Below the pieces are notes generated by a model. That model searched no databases, had not been told where the DNA came from, and saw only the letters and a program-made list of their open reading frames with translations. Shown piece by piece: positions 9,615 to 19,067 of a stretch of DNA of 64,000 nt (its first letter is position 1; each line of letters opens with the position of its first letter). Both the position numbers and the translations under genes were made by a program. This stretch comes from Prosthecobacter gellanilyticus (GTDB taxonomy: Bacteria > Verrucomicrobiota > Verrucomicrobiia > Verrucomicrobiales > Verrucomicrobiaceae): positions 124,001 to 188,000 of the forward strand of contig NZ_BKAG01000005.1 in NCBI RefSeq assembly GCF_007992435.1, written 5' to 3'.

Positions 9615-11039
9615 TCACGCGATCAATTCAGCAATCGGCCTGCCATTCTCCACGATGTGCGTGGGACGGCCGTTGAGGTCCTTGATGGCGACCTTGGCAT
9701 AATCAATGCCGAGATGATGATAGATGGTGGCGAGGAAGTCGCTCGCATTGCAGGGGCGCTCGACCACGTCCTCGCCGCGCTTGTCGCTCGCGCCGATGAC
9801 GCCACCCGTCTGGATGCCGCCACCGGCCCAGATGTTGGTGAAGGCACGGGGCCAGTGATCGCGGCCTGGCTGCAAGGTCCCAGTCGGTCCGCTGGCATCA
9901 CCAGGGCCGGTGCTGCGGTCAAAGCTGATCTTCGGCGTGCGGCCAAACTCACCTGTGACGACCACGAGCACCTTCTTGTCGAGGCCACGTGCATAGATGT
10001 CCTCAATCAACGCAGAGACAGCGCGGTCATAGGTGGGCATGCGGAAGCGCAGAGCCTCAAACTGATGCTGGTTCACGGCATGGTCGTCCCAGTTGTTCAC
10101 GCGACCGCAGAGCGGACCGCTCAGGCTGCTCGTCACGATCTCCACGCCTGCCTCGACAAGCCTGCGCGCGAGCAGCAACTGCTGACCCCAGCGATTGCGG
10201 CCATAGCGATCACGGACAGCAGCCTCTTCCTTCTCCAGGTCAAAGGCATCACGCGTGTTTGGATTCGTGAGCAGTGTGGCCGCCTGTGATTCAAACTCGT
10301 CCAGCGCGCCGAGCTCACCTTCACGGTCAAAGGCGCGCTCCATCTTGTCCAGGCTTCGGCGCAGCGCGATGCGCTCGCTGAGGCGACGGTTCTCTGCCTC
10401 ATCATCCAAACCAATGTTAGGCACTTGGAAGCCAGGGCGGCTCGGGTCACCCGACACGGCAAAGGGTGCATAGGCATCTCCCAGATAGGCAGGACTGGAA
10501 TACTCGGGTGAAGCAGCTGGCACGCCGATGTAGTTCGGCAGTGGATTGGTACGGCCGCCTTCCTTGGCACGCAGGTAATGAGCCACGGACATCCAGTCGG
10601 GGAGACGTGGCTTGGGTTTATCGCGCGTGTCCGCATCACCGGAGAACATCTGCATGGTTCCTGCCGGATGACCGCCGGCGGTTTGATGCATGGAGCGCAG
10701 CACGGTGAACTTGTCCGCGATCTTCGCATTCATCGGCAGCAGATCTGTGAAGTGCGTGCCCGGGACCTTGGTGCTGATCGTCTTGAAAGGTCCGCGATAC
10801 TCGCTGCTCGCATCCGGCTTCGGATCATAAGTGTCGATGTGCGATTGGCCACCCGGAAGCCACACCATGATGATGGACTTGCGCTCGCCCTTCGGCTTGG
10901 CGGCATTCTCAGCACGCAGCTTCAGCAGGCCGGGCCAGCTCAGCGTGGCCATGCCGGCCAGCCCGAACTGCATGAACCCGCGGCGCGACAGCGGACCGGC
11001 GCAACGCATAAGGGAAGGGGGCTGGATGATGGAAGACAT
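9615..11039 (-). CDS. DUF1501 domain-containing protein, Tat-exported
   Basis: 474 residues. The N-terminal twin-arginine region is LSRRGFMQFGLAGMATLSW. The sequence has the DUF1501 landmarks: SIIMVWLPGGQSHIDTYDPKPDA, FTVLRSMHQTAGGHPAGTMQMFSGD, an internal WDDHAVNQHQFE and VVVTGEFGRTPKI followed by GRDHWPRAFTNIWAGGGIQTGGVIGASD. DUF1501 belongs to the alkaline-phosphatase/sulfatase superfamily by fold and usually accompanies DUF1549/DUF1553 cytochromes, as in this cluster. Enzymatic activity has not been established for the family as far as I know. It sits 54 nt after the WD40-cytochrome gene and 9 nt before the dehydrogenase gene. Confidence 0.93.
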   Translation of the reverse strand: MSSIIQPPSLMRCAGPLSRRGFMQFGLAGMATLSWPGLLKLRAENAAKPKGERKSIIMVWLPGGQSHIDTYDPKPDASSEYRGPFKTISTKVPGTHFTDLLPMNAKIADKFTVLRSMHQTAGGHPAGTMQMFSGDADTRDKPKPRLPDWMSVAHYLRAKEGGRTNPLPNYIGVPAASPEYSSPAYLGDAYAPFAVSGDPSRPGFQVPNIGLDDEAENRRLSERIALRRSLDKMERAFDREGELGALDEFESQAATLLTNPNTRDAFDLEKEEAAVRDRYGRNRWGQQLLLARRLVEAGVEIVTSSLSGPLCGRVNNWDDHAVNQHQFEALRFRMPTYDRAVSALIEDIYARGLDKKVLVVVTGEFGRTPKISFDRSTGPGDASGPTGTLQPGRDHWPRAFTNIWAGGGIQTGGVIGASDKRGEDVVERPCNASDFLATIYHHLGIDYAKVAIKDLNGRPTHIVENGRPIAELIA

Positions 11040-11093
11040 GATGTTTAAAACTACGGATTGAAAGGTGATGCTTTATCCCTGGGAATGCCGGGC

Positions 11094-13385
11094 CTACTTG
11101 GCGCCGAAGGCGGCGAGTTCCTTGCCAGCGCTGTCCCACAGGCGGAGCATGCTGTCCTCACCACCGGCGATGATGGTGCTGCCATTCGGCGCGCTGACGG
11201 CGGCCTGCATGTAGTCAGGAAGATTGGCCATGGAACGGACATCCGTCCCGTCATCCGTCACGATGCGGACGCGGTTGTCTCCAGCGCTCGTCACGATCTG
11301 GTTCGTGGCGCCGATAAACTGCAGCGAGGTGACTTCCTTGCTCCAGCCTTCGATCTTCTTCTTCCGCTCGCCGAGGATCATGTTCCAGGTGACCACGGAG
11401 CCTTCTGCGCCAGCAGTGGCGAGCACGCGGCCATCACTCCGGAAGGCGATGCCCATGACGTGATGCGTGTGACCTTCCAGCAAGTTCACCTGCTTGCCGC
11501 TAACCACATCTGTGACACGAGCGATCTTGTCGGCCGCGCCGGAGGCAAGGAGCTTTCCATCCGGTGAGAAGTCGAGGCACAGCACCACATCATCGTGCTT
11601 CTCCTTCCAAGTCTGCGTGGCCTTGCCGGTGGTGACATCGAAAAGAATGATGTCACCGGAGCGGGAAAGCTCTCCACCACCCGTGGCCAGTGTCTTGCCA
11701 TCAGGGCTAAAGCGCACGGCATTCACGCGGTCTGCGAAGAGTCCCTTCTGATCGATCTTCCGTTCCAAGACCCAGCGAGGTGCGCTGCCAATCGTTTGCG
11801 TGGCTGCCTTGGTGACGGTGAATGAGCCGTCCTGTGCCGAGGTGATGGTGGTGCTCGTGGCCGCAGCATTGGCAACGTTTTCTCCAATCGGGATGCCAGT
11901 GGCGGTAGCCCACACGCGCAGCGTCCCGTCATCGAACATAGACATCACTCGCTGCGCATCTGCGGAGAAAGACACCGCGAGGGGCTTCATGGCCGTCTTC
12001 GCCAAAGACTGCTTCAATGCGGCAAGATCAGCAGCTGCCTTGTCCTGAGCAGCCTTGGCGGTAGTCATGGCGGCATTCACGGCAGCGAGTGTTTTCGCGT
12101 TTGCGGCCTTGGAGTCTGTGATGCGCTTCACATCATCCTCGGCATCCTTCACGTTGCTCTCCGCAGCAGCGACAGCGGCCAGCGCTGAAACCTCGGCCGT
12201 CTTTGCCGTGATGAGCTTGTCCTGGGCTGTCTTGTGCTCTTTCACCAGCGCAGCATCAGGCTTGCCATTCGGCGCAGCCTGGACCTTCGCAGCGATGTCA
12301 TCCACGGTCTTCTGCGCGGCTGCTTTAGCCTCAGTGGCGGGTGGCACGGCCTTTTGCTTTTCGGGCAGCACCTTCTTCATGGTGACGATCGCCTCCTTGG
12401 CCTTGCCGAGCAGCACATCCAGCGCCTTCTCCTGGGCTTCGATGCGAGTGACCTCACTCTTCTGGAAAGCCTGCTCCAGAGTCTGTTCGGCAATAGCCCA
12501 GTCCATTTCCGCAGCCTTGCGGTTTGTAGCCACGCTTCCACGCAACTCCGTGATCTGCTTGGTCGTCGCGACATCCCACACACGCACGGAGCCATCTGCA
12601 CATCCCGTGACCACCTGCTTGCCATCGGTAGACATCGCATGGCTAAGAACAGTCATCTTGCCAGTGGTTTCGATCTTCTTGATCAAGTCGGCGCTGGCAG
12701 GCGCTGACGCAGTCTTGGCTGAGGACGCGGCAGGCTTGGCGGTTTCTAGTTTCCAGATCTTCACTTCACGAAAACTGCCGCTGGCCAGTCGTGTGCCATC
12801 CGGGCTGAAGGAGAGTGATTGCACCAGTGCCCGATGCGCAGTTCCGTTCTTCTCCGAGGGATCGGTGATCTGCGCGATGAACTGGCGGGTGGCCAGATCA
12901 TAGACAAAGATTTGGTTGGACCGTCCACAGGCCGCGTAGCGTCCGTCACGGGTCATCGCCACACTGTAGATCGGATCCACGCTGGCGGAGAAGGCTTTCA
13001 GCACCACCGCACGCTCCTGCTGCACGGAAGCCTTGGCCCCTTGGTCGATCCATTGCCGTAGAACCGCGATCTCCGCCGGACTCAGATTCACCGCGCCAGA
13101 CTTGTTGTTCGGCGGCGGCATCTCCATGTCATCCTTGTGCTGGGATGCCTTCACTATCAGGCTCTCGTCGCTCTTTCCTGGCACGATGGAAGGCCCCGAC
13201 TCGCCGCCCTGGATCATCAGCTGCGGCGTCTCCATGTTCAGATCTGCCTTCGTCGTGGTCTTGTTGTGGCAGGAGATGCAGTTCGACTTCAGGAACGGAT
13301 ACACGTCCTTGTAGAAGTCGAGCTCCGCCGCCGAGACAGAGACTGCCGACGCGCAGAGGAGAAGAGTCAGTGCTTTCATCATCAT
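11094..13385 (-). CDS. WD40-repeat protein with N-terminal cytochrome c domain and internal coiled coil
   Basis: 763 residues with a signal peptide (MMMKALTLLLCASAVSVSA). A planctomycete-type cytochrome domain is at about 24-120 (C36-I-S-C39-H40, then GGESGPSIVPGKSDESL and MPPPNN). WD40 blades are at about 135-285 (LSFSPDGTRLASGSFREVKIW, VVTGCADGSVRVWD) and 466-760 (VRFSPDGKTLATGG, LDFSPDGKLLASGAADKIARV). Between them residues about 290-465 are an Ala/Lys/Glu-rich heptad-like stretch predicted as a coiled coil, an unusual insertion into the propeller. The start overlaps the stop of the PPC gene (ATGA), so the two are probably made together. Function: exported heme/scaffold protein of the DUF1501-DUF1549 system; the substrate is unknown. 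Confidence 0.9.
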   Translation of the reverse strand: MMMKALTLLLCASAVSVSAAELDFYKDVYPFLKSNCISCHNKTTTKADLNMETPQLMIQGGESGPSIVPGKSDESLIVKASQHKDDMEMPPPNNKSGAVNLSPAEIAVLRQWIDQGAKASVQQERAVVLKAFSASVDPIYSVAMTRDGRYAACGRSNQIFVYDLATRQFIAQITDPSEKNGTAHRALVQSLSFSPDGTRLASGSFREVKIWKLETAKPAASSAKTASAPASADLIKKIETTGKMTVLSHAMSTDGKQVVTGCADGSVRVWDVATTKQITELRGSVATNRKAAEMDWAIAEQTLEQAFQKSEVTRIEAQEKALDVLLGKAKEAIVTMKKVLPEKQKAVPPATEAKAAAQKTVDDIAAKVQAAPNGKPDAALVKEHKTAQDKLITAKTAEVSALAAVAAAESNVKDAEDDVKRITDSKAANAKTLAAVNAAMTTAKAAQDKAAADLAALKQSLAKTAMKPLAVSFSADAQRVMSMFDDGTLRVWATATGIPIGENVANAAATSTTITSAQDGSFTVTKAATQTIGSAPRWVLERKIDQKGLFADRVNAVRFSPDGKTLATGGGELSRSGDIILFDVTTGKATQTWKEKHDDVVLCLDFSPDGKLLASGAADKIARVTDVVSGKQVNLLEGHTHHVMGIAFRSDGRVLATAGAEGSVVTWNMILGERKKKIEGWSKEVTSLQFIGATNQIVTSAGDNRVRIVTDDGTDVRSMANLPDYMQAAVSAPNGSTIIAGGEDSMLRLWDSAGKELAAFGAK

Positions 13386-15553
13386 TTGCTGGCAGTGGTG
13401 GCGCCAGCCGCCTTCACGCTCACGCGGATGGGCTGGGAGATGAGGATCTCGACGGTGTCCGTGGGGTTCGCAGTCGTGGTGACGGACTTCATCTTGCTGG
13501 TGGCGGCGGTCATCGCGGCCTCGGCCTGCTTCTGCTTCTCAGCAGCCTTCTTCGCGGCTTCAGCATCGGTGGCGGCCACTTTCTTGGCCTCAGCCGCAGC
13601 AGCGGCGAGTGTTGTCTCAGCCTCTTTCTGCTGAGCCTCGGCGAGAGGGACGGCGGCGGGGTTGTAGCGATATTTGCAGATCCCCAGGCTCTGGAAGGCG
13701 AAGGTGTAGTCACCTGGTGTGATCTTCAACGCGGCGAGGTCAATCACAGCTTCATGCGTGGTCGCCTTGAGCGGGATGTCGAACTCCTTGATGCCGCTGA
13801 AGCCTTCACCATAAGCTTTCACCTTGATCGAGGTGCCGTTGAATTCATTTCTCCACGTGAGCTTGAGCGGGATTTTGAATGTCTCACCAGCCTTGGCCTC
13901 ATAAACCTTGTCTTCAGCGGCAGAGATGCTGAGAGGTGCTTGTTCTGAATCCGTCACAGAGACGGGAACATCCGCCATCAGACGTGGGGCGGGGATGTCA
14001 CCCTTCGCATCCTTCACCGGCCACTCCATGCTGGCGAGGCGCACAGGACGTGTGAGCTCCTTGCCGTCGATGACGGCTTTGCCGATGATCTTCGCGAGCG
14101 AGAATCCGCACGGAGCCTTCTCATCTGCGGTGACGATGAGGTGGCCGTAGGTCTTGCCTTTGCCGATTCTCAGACCAGCCGCGCTGACTCCTTTCGGCAG
14201 GTTCTCCATGCTGATGTTGATTTCGCCATCAAAGCCATCGCGACGCTGCACCACGACCTCAAAGGCGCGTGCATCGCCCTGGCGAAGTGACATGGGCTTG
14301 GAAAGCGAGGCGCGGTCGCCATTGCGCAGTGTCATGTGCACCGCCCACGCGGCGAGCGAGAAGTCCGGCGTGGCCTGACGAACGATGAGGCGATAGATCG
14401 CATGCGGATCACTGCGCGTACCGCCGAAGAGGTCACGCACCTGCAGGCGATAGGTGCCGTCTTCCTTGACCCCAAACTTGCCATTCACATCCGGTGAACC
14501 TGCGTCATAAGGCGGGCCATCGTAGGAGTAGCCATTGCTGGTGACTTTCATCGGCGGCGCGATGTCGTAGAGCTCGGCCACATCGGTCAGCTTGCCGTCC
14601 TTCACCTGCTGCACGAGCACGAAGGGATCGGTGTTGAGCCCGAGGCGCTCGCTGGCGACCTCCACCCACCAGGTCTCGCCTTTCTTTGCCGTGAACTCAT
14701 AGGTGTCCACATCCGCTGCCGGAAAGAAAGAGCCTGCGATGTCACAGGGCAGAGTGATCCTCTGCGCGTCCTTGTTGTTAGGCTCGGTCTCGTTAACATT
14801 GGCAGTAGGTGGCAGATCCGCAGGCGGCCAGGACATGGCGCTCACCATCTGGGTCTGCGGCTGTGGCTGCGCAGGGCTCTTCTGCAAGGCAAGGCGATAG
14901 AAGTGCCGCTCGCCACCCTGGTAAGTGAGATCATTCACCTTGATGATGTAGGTGCCATCAGCAGGCGGCGTGAAATCAATCATGCCACCGGTGCGGTTCA
15001 CCTTCAGGTCTGCGCCTTTGCCATCCGCGAGGATGAGCACGGGTGTGAGACGCGAGTCGATCCCGACTGCGGCGCAGTCGACCGCGACCGTCTGATCCTT
15101 CACGCCTTGGAAGGAATAGTAGTCCACCGCACGCTTCGTCATCGTGGCATTGCAAATCGATCCCACAGTGATCGGCATGGCCGTCTCAAGCGTGTTGTTC
15201 GCCTTTGTGCGCACGACTTCAGGCAGCTGGCTCACGGAGAAGGCACGCACGGAGGATACACCAAGCCGCGAAAGCACACGTGCATCATGCACGCCCAGTG
15301 GCGCGCCGGCTGCGATGCTGACCGTGAACTTGTTCGTCGTGCCAGTGACGGGCTTCGCCGTGATCTGTGGTGTGGAGAAAGTCAGCTCCGTCACGTCCTC
15401 GATGTTCTCGCCCGTGATCGTCACTTCGACATTCTGTCCCGCCTGACCGCCCATCGGCATGATCGTGAGCAGGCGCGGCAAGGGCAGGGTGACCTGCTGG
15501 CCAATCGCGGAAGCGGCTAACAAAAAGATGAGGAAATATATCCGTGAAAACAT
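13382..15553 (-). CDS. Exported PPC (pre-peptidase C-terminal) domain protein with C-terminal coiled coil
   Basis: 723 residues from the ATG at 15553 (MFSRIYFLIFLLAASAIGQ, a signal peptide). The ATG at 15604 adds a charged leader that would block export, so it was rejected. An IPT/Ig-like domain near the N-terminus (IMPMGGQAGQNVEVTITGENI) is followed by two PPC-like regions (DYYSFQGVKDQTVAVDC...FTPPADGTYIIKVND and DVDTYEFTAKKGETWWVEV). Beta-sandwich segments follow, then an Ala/Lys/Glu-rich coiled coil in the last 90 residues. Such proteins regularly neighbour WD40-cytochrome and DUF1501 genes. It is probably a cell-surface binding or scaffold protein. Its stop overlaps the next start by 4 nt. 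Confidence 0.87.
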   Translation of the reverse strand: MFSRIYFLIFLLAASAIGQQVTLPLPRLLTIMPMGGQAGQNVEVTITGENIEDVTELTFSTPQITAKPVTGTTNKFTVSIAAGAPLGVHDARVLSRLGVSSVRAFSVSQLPEVVRTKANNTLETAMPITVGSICNATMTKRAVDYYSFQGVKDQTVAVDCAAVGIDSRLTPVLILADGKGADLKVNRTGGMIDFTPPADGTYIIKVNDLTYQGGERHFYRLALQKSPAQPQPQTQMVSAMSWPPADLPPTANVNETEPNNKDAQRITLPCDIAGSFFPAADVDTYEFTAKKGETWWVEVASERLGLNTDPFVLVQQVKDGKLTDVAELYDIAPPMKVTSNGYSYDGPPYDAGSPDVNGKFGVKEDGTYRLQVRDLFGGTRSDPHAIYRLIVRQATPDFSLAAWAVHMTLRNGDRASLSKPMSLRQGDARAFEVVVQRRDGFDGEINISMENLPKGVSAAGLRIGKGKTYGHLIVTADEKAPCGFSLAKIIGKAVIDGKELTRPVRLASMEWPVKDAKGDIPAPRLMADVPVSVTDSEQAPLSISAAEDKVYEAKAGETFKIPLKLTWRNEFNGTSIKVKAYGEGFSGIKEFDIPLKATTHEAVIDLAALKITPGDYTFAFQSLGICKYRYNPAAVPLAEAQQKEAETTLAAAAAEAKKVAATDAEAAKKAAEKQKQAEAAMTAATSKMKSVTTTANPTDTVEILISQPIRVSVKAAGATTASK

Positions 15554-15634
15554 AGCACCAAAGCTACGCTTTGAGATGATCGAATCTTGAGGGTTTCGGA
15601 ACATATCGTTAGTCTGTGAATGACTGTGGTCCGA

Positions 15635-16726
15635 TCAACTCATGGTGGAAACCATGCCTGATACCGGATCGAGGATCAAAGCCCCGGAGACATTTTTCGG
15701 AAGGGCGGTGAGCAGCACAAATGTGGTGTCAGTGACTGGATCCGCCCATGCCAGTGTGCCAGTAGAACCAGCGTGCCCGAAGGTGCGAGCGGAGCAGCCT
15801 TTGCCAAGACCTGCAGGACCGACAGCAAAGCCAATGCCGCGATGCGCTTCGAGCTTGGGCGTGTGTTCCTGGGTCATGAGACGCGCGGTGGCCTCGCGCA
15901 GCACCTTGCCATCCGGATGCATGAGGCTGCTCAGACATTTGCTGAGGTCGTCAACGGTGCTGTGTGCTCCGCCCCAAGGGGCGGCGAGCTGCCGCCAGTA
16001 GTCGCTGTTCCAGTCCCACTCGCGTGCCTTGGGATCGCCTGCGCCCGCCTCGGGCGCGGCGTGTTCGGTCTGCATCGGCACCATGTCCTCTTTTTGAAAC
16101 TTGCCGAGTCCGAGCACGGTGCGTGACATGCCCAGCGGTGTGAAAACCTGCTCTTGAAGAAATTCCGGCAACGGGGTCTTCGCCACACGCTGAACAATCT
16201 CCGCCGCGAGCAGGATGCCCATGCTTTGATAGTGATACTTCGTGCCCGGTGAGAAGAGCAGGGGTGTGCTCACAGCCCCTTTGACAAACTCAGCCAGCGG
16301 AGCATGACGCGCACGTAGAGCATTGTTGTCTGCCAGTTGATCCGGCAGGCCGGAGGTATGCGTGAGCAGATGCTCGAGGGTGATGTTCTTGCGCGCACCT
16401 TCGCTGAACTCCGGCAGGTATTTCACTGCGGGATCCGACAACCTAATCTCTCCCCGGTCCACCAGCACCATCACAGCCATTGCGGTGAGTGGTTTTGTGA
16501 TCGACCCGAGCAGAAACATGGAGTCCACTTTCGCTTTGCCGAACGCTTGCTCGGTCACCTGATGGCCACGACTCACTCGCAGCACTGCTGAATGTAGTGT
16601 GCCGTTGTCAATCTGCGCCTGGATGATCTGGAGAGCGTTTTGCATCGTGGTGGCATTCGCGGCCCGGGCGCTGAAAGTCAGACCCAATCCAGCGAGTGTG
16701 AGAGCGAGACTGTCCCGACGTGTCAT
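15635..16726 (-). CDS. Serine hydrolase, beta-lactamase/class C (AmpC-like) family
   Basis: 363 residues. The N-terminus MTRRDSLALTLAGLGLTFSARA is a signal, possibly Tat. The catalytic Ser-x-x-Lys is in FLLGSITKPLTAMAVMVLVDRG. Also present are LLTHTSGLPD, the YHYQSMGILLAAEIVQ region carrying the Tyr, and FGHAGSTGT, equivalent to the KTG/HxG motif. The family includes esterases, D-amino peptidases and beta-lactamases, and substrate cannot be read from sequence. The ATG lies 4 nt after the DUF1549/DUF1553 stop, so the pair is co-transcribed and the enzyme probably acts in the same extracytoplasmic pathway. Confidence 0.9.
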   Translation of the reverse strand: MTRRDSLALTLAGLGLTFSARAANATTMQNALQIIQAQIDNGTLHSAVLRVSRGHQVTEQAFGKAKVDSMFLLGSITKPLTAMAVMVLVDRGEIRLSDPAVKYLPEFSEGARKNITLEHLLTHTSGLPDQLADNNALRARHAPLAEFVKGAVSTPLLFSPGTKYHYQSMGILLAAEIVQRVAKTPLPEFLQEQVFTPLGMSRTVLGLGKFQKEDMVPMQTEHAAPEAGAGDPKAREWDWNSDYWRQLAAPWGGAHSTVDDLSKCLSSLMHPDGKVLREATARLMTQEHTPKLEAHRGIGFAVGPAGLGKGCSARTFGHAGSTGTLAWADPVTDTTFVLLTALPKNVSGALILDPVSGMVSTMS

Positions 16727-16730
16727 GGCC

Positions 16731-18920
16731 TTAATGATTAAACAAAAACTCCTTCGTGTTCAGCAGCGCCCAGAGGAGGTCCTCATAGCCGTTGCGCTTG
16801 GCGCGTTGGGAATCGAGCGCCTTGCCATCGGCATCATTGCGCGGCTTTAAGAGATGGGTTTCCGCGATGCGGACTTCATCAGCCGTAGGCTCGCGGGAGA
16901 AGGCGGCAAGGTAGAGTTCGCGAATGCGCTTCGGCTCGGGCAGCTCAGACTTGGTGAGCTGCTCGGCACGTCCATTGTTCGCGGTGAGCTTGGCCTTCAC
17001 ATCGCTGGCATTCATGAGATGCAGGCTCTGGGCGAGGCTGGCGCTCTGCACGCGCTCGCATTCACAAACGCTGGTGTTGTCAGGACGGCCGAAGACTTTC
17101 AGGAAAGGCGAAGCACGCGTGTAGCTGTTGTCTGGAAGCGAGATGGCACGCGTGCCTGGTGGCAGGTCGGCGAAGTCCGTCTTCGAGGCGGTGACCATGT
17201 CGATACTGTCGAGCAGCACCTCCGCCGTCATGCGCTTCGGATAAAAGTGGGAGAAGGCCTGGCGATCAATGGCATTGTGTTCGTTAGGCATCGCGCTGAG
17301 CTGATACGTGTGGCTCTGCGTGATGACACGGACGAGGGACTTGAGGTCGTAATTGCTGTCCAGGAAGTGCTTCGCCAGCGCATCGAGCAGCTCAGGATTC
17401 GTCGGTGGATTGGTATCGCGCAGATCATCCTCGGGTTCAATGAGGCCGCGCTTGAAGAAGTGCTTCCAGTAGCGGTTCACCAAAGCCTTCGCGAAGAATG
17501 GGTTGGTCTTCCGGCTCATCCAGTCCGCAAGCACCAGACGGGGATCATCATCGGGTGCGATGTCCAGCGGCGGCTCACCAAGGCCTGCGGGCTTCAGCAT
17601 CACACGTGTCTTACGATGCTCCGTCTGCGCGATGCCGCGCTTGTGGAAGATGAGATCTTCACCGGCGATGGCGGTGGGCTTGCGACCGATCTGGCTGAAG
17701 AAAGCCGCCATCTGAAAGTACTCCGCCTGCGTCCAGCGCTCAAAAGGATGATGATGACACTGCGCGCACTGCATGCGCACACCGAGGAAGAGCTGCGCCA
17801 CATCCTCGACCTGTGTGGTGGGCTCTTTGACACGCTTGTACCAGGCGACCGGCGGATTTGAAACAATGGTGCCTGTGGAAGCGAGGATCTGACGAACGAT
17901 CTGATCGTAAGGCGTGTTCGCGAGCAGGTTGTCACGCATCCACGCATGGAACGCAAAGTTCGCCGTGATATCCGCATTTTCACTGCGCTGGTTCTTCAGC
18001 AGCGCGGTCCATTTGTTGGCAAAGTAATCCGCGTAGTCCGGTGAGCTCAGCAGCGCTTCGACAGCTTTATCACGTTTGTCCGGTGAGCGATCTGCAAGGA
18101 AGGTCTTGGTCTCTTCAAGAGTCGGCAGACGTCCGCCGATATCGAGCGAGACACGACGAAGGAAGGTGCTGTCATCACAGATCGGCGAAGGTGGGATGCC
18201 GATCTGCTTCAGGTTCGCGAGCACATGATGATCGATGAAGTTCTTTTCAGGTGGCATCACATCCACCGGCGCACCCAGCGGCACAGACACGCTGCACACA
18301 GACACACTGCCGCCGAAGCGCACCATGATGGCGACCGTGCCGGGAATATCTGATGTTTTCACGAGGCCCTCTCCGCTCGCGCTAGCCATCGCGGTATCAT
18401 TGGCCTCAAAGAGCGAGAGCTTCGTCACATCGCGGCTGCTGCCATCGGAGTAGCGCGCGGTCACCTTGAGCTGCTGCGCTGTTTTGGCCTTCATCGTCAC
18501 TCGCGCCGGCTCCACCAGGATGGCGCTCAGCTTCGGTTCGTTAGGCTGCACGTAGGGCATGCCTTCAGCGATCCAGCGCACGAGTGTCTGATAAGACTCC
18601 GACCCCGGCTCGATCTGCTTCCCACCTGTGTGTGGCACGATGGCCGCACCTTTGGTGACGATCAGGCTTTCCTCAGGTGCCGGGGGAAACACACGGCGGC
18701 CTTTGCCCTGCTTCACGATGGCCTCATAATCCTCCTCCGGCTCAAAACCGAGCACGCTGAGACGGAAGCCGCGCTGTCCTGTCACGGCCTTTGCATGGCA
18801 TGCACCTGCGTTGCAACCTGCCTTCGTCAAAATAGGCTGGACGTCCCGCACGAAGCTCAGTGGCTCCGCGGCGAGACTCATGGTCACAAGACCCAGGAAG
18901 ATGAAGGCTTTTCCTAACAT
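16731..18920 (-). CDS. DUF1549/DUF1553 domain-containing cytochrome-like protein
   Basis: 729 residues with a signal peptide (MLGKAFIFLGLVTMSLAA). An N-terminal heme-like motif C-N-A-G-A-C-H (CxxxxCH instead of CxxCH) is in the usual FLPVL-like context. A bacterial Ig-like domain (about 130-215, TARYSDGSSRDVTKLSLFE) follows, then DUF1549 (about 225-420: FIDHHVLANLKQIGIPPSP, CAQCHHHPFERW) and DUF1553 (about 450-715: NPFFAKALVNRYWKHFFKRGL, ALNTKEFLFNH). This is a standard planctomycete/verrucomicrobial protein, generally paired with DUF1501. It heads the six-gene run. The second codon is the rare TTA, inside a GTTAGG motif (18914-18919). Confidence 0.93.
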   Translation of the reverse strand: MLGKAFIFLGLVTMSLAAEPLSFVRDVQPILTKAGCNAGACHAKAVTGQRGFRLSVLGFEPEEDYEAIVKQGKGRRVFPPAPEESLIVTKGAAIVPHTGGKQIEPGSESYQTLVRWIAEGMPYVQPNEPKLSAILVEPARVTMKAKTAQQLKVTARYSDGSSRDVTKLSLFEANDTAMASASGEGLVKTSDIPGTVAIMVRFGGSVSVCSVSVPLGAPVDVMPPEKNFIDHHVLANLKQIGIPPSPICDDSTFLRRVSLDIGGRLPTLEETKTFLADRSPDKRDKAVEALLSSPDYADYFANKWTALLKNQRSENADITANFAFHAWMRDNLLANTPYDQIVRQILASTGTIVSNPPVAWYKRVKEPTTQVEDVAQLFLGVRMQCAQCHHHPFERWTQAEYFQMAAFFSQIGRKPTAIAGEDLIFHKRGIAQTEHRKTRVMLKPAGLGEPPLDIAPDDDPRLVLADWMSRKTNPFFAKALVNRYWKHFFKRGLIEPEDDLRDTNPPTNPELLDALAKHFLDSNYDLKSLVRVITQSHTYQLSAMPNEHNAIDRQAFSHFYPKRMTAEVLLDSIDMVTASKTDFADLPPGTRAISLPDNSYTRASPFLKVFGRPDNTSVCECERVQSASLAQSLHLMNASDVKAKLTANNGRAEQLTKSELPEPKRIRELYLAAFSREPTADEVRIAETHLLKPRNDADGKALDSQRAKRNGYEDLLWALLNTKEFLFNH

Positions 18921-19067
18921 TGTCTGAAACCTACGGAGTCAGGGGGACAGTTCGCACAGCCAAATGAGCCCTGGAGCTGCGTATCGAAGGTCTTGCACAT
19001 GAGCCTCTTCACAGGCTTGCCAGTTAAAGATCACGGCATAGCGTCATGACATCACATTCATATCATC

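Noticed and set aside
9459-10289. 276-codon plus-strand frame
   Set aside because: Straddles the junction of two minus-strand genes with strong families; a shadow frame.
16854-17861. 335-codon plus-strand frame
   Set aside because: Antisense to the DUF1549/DUF1553 gene with clear domains; no motif.
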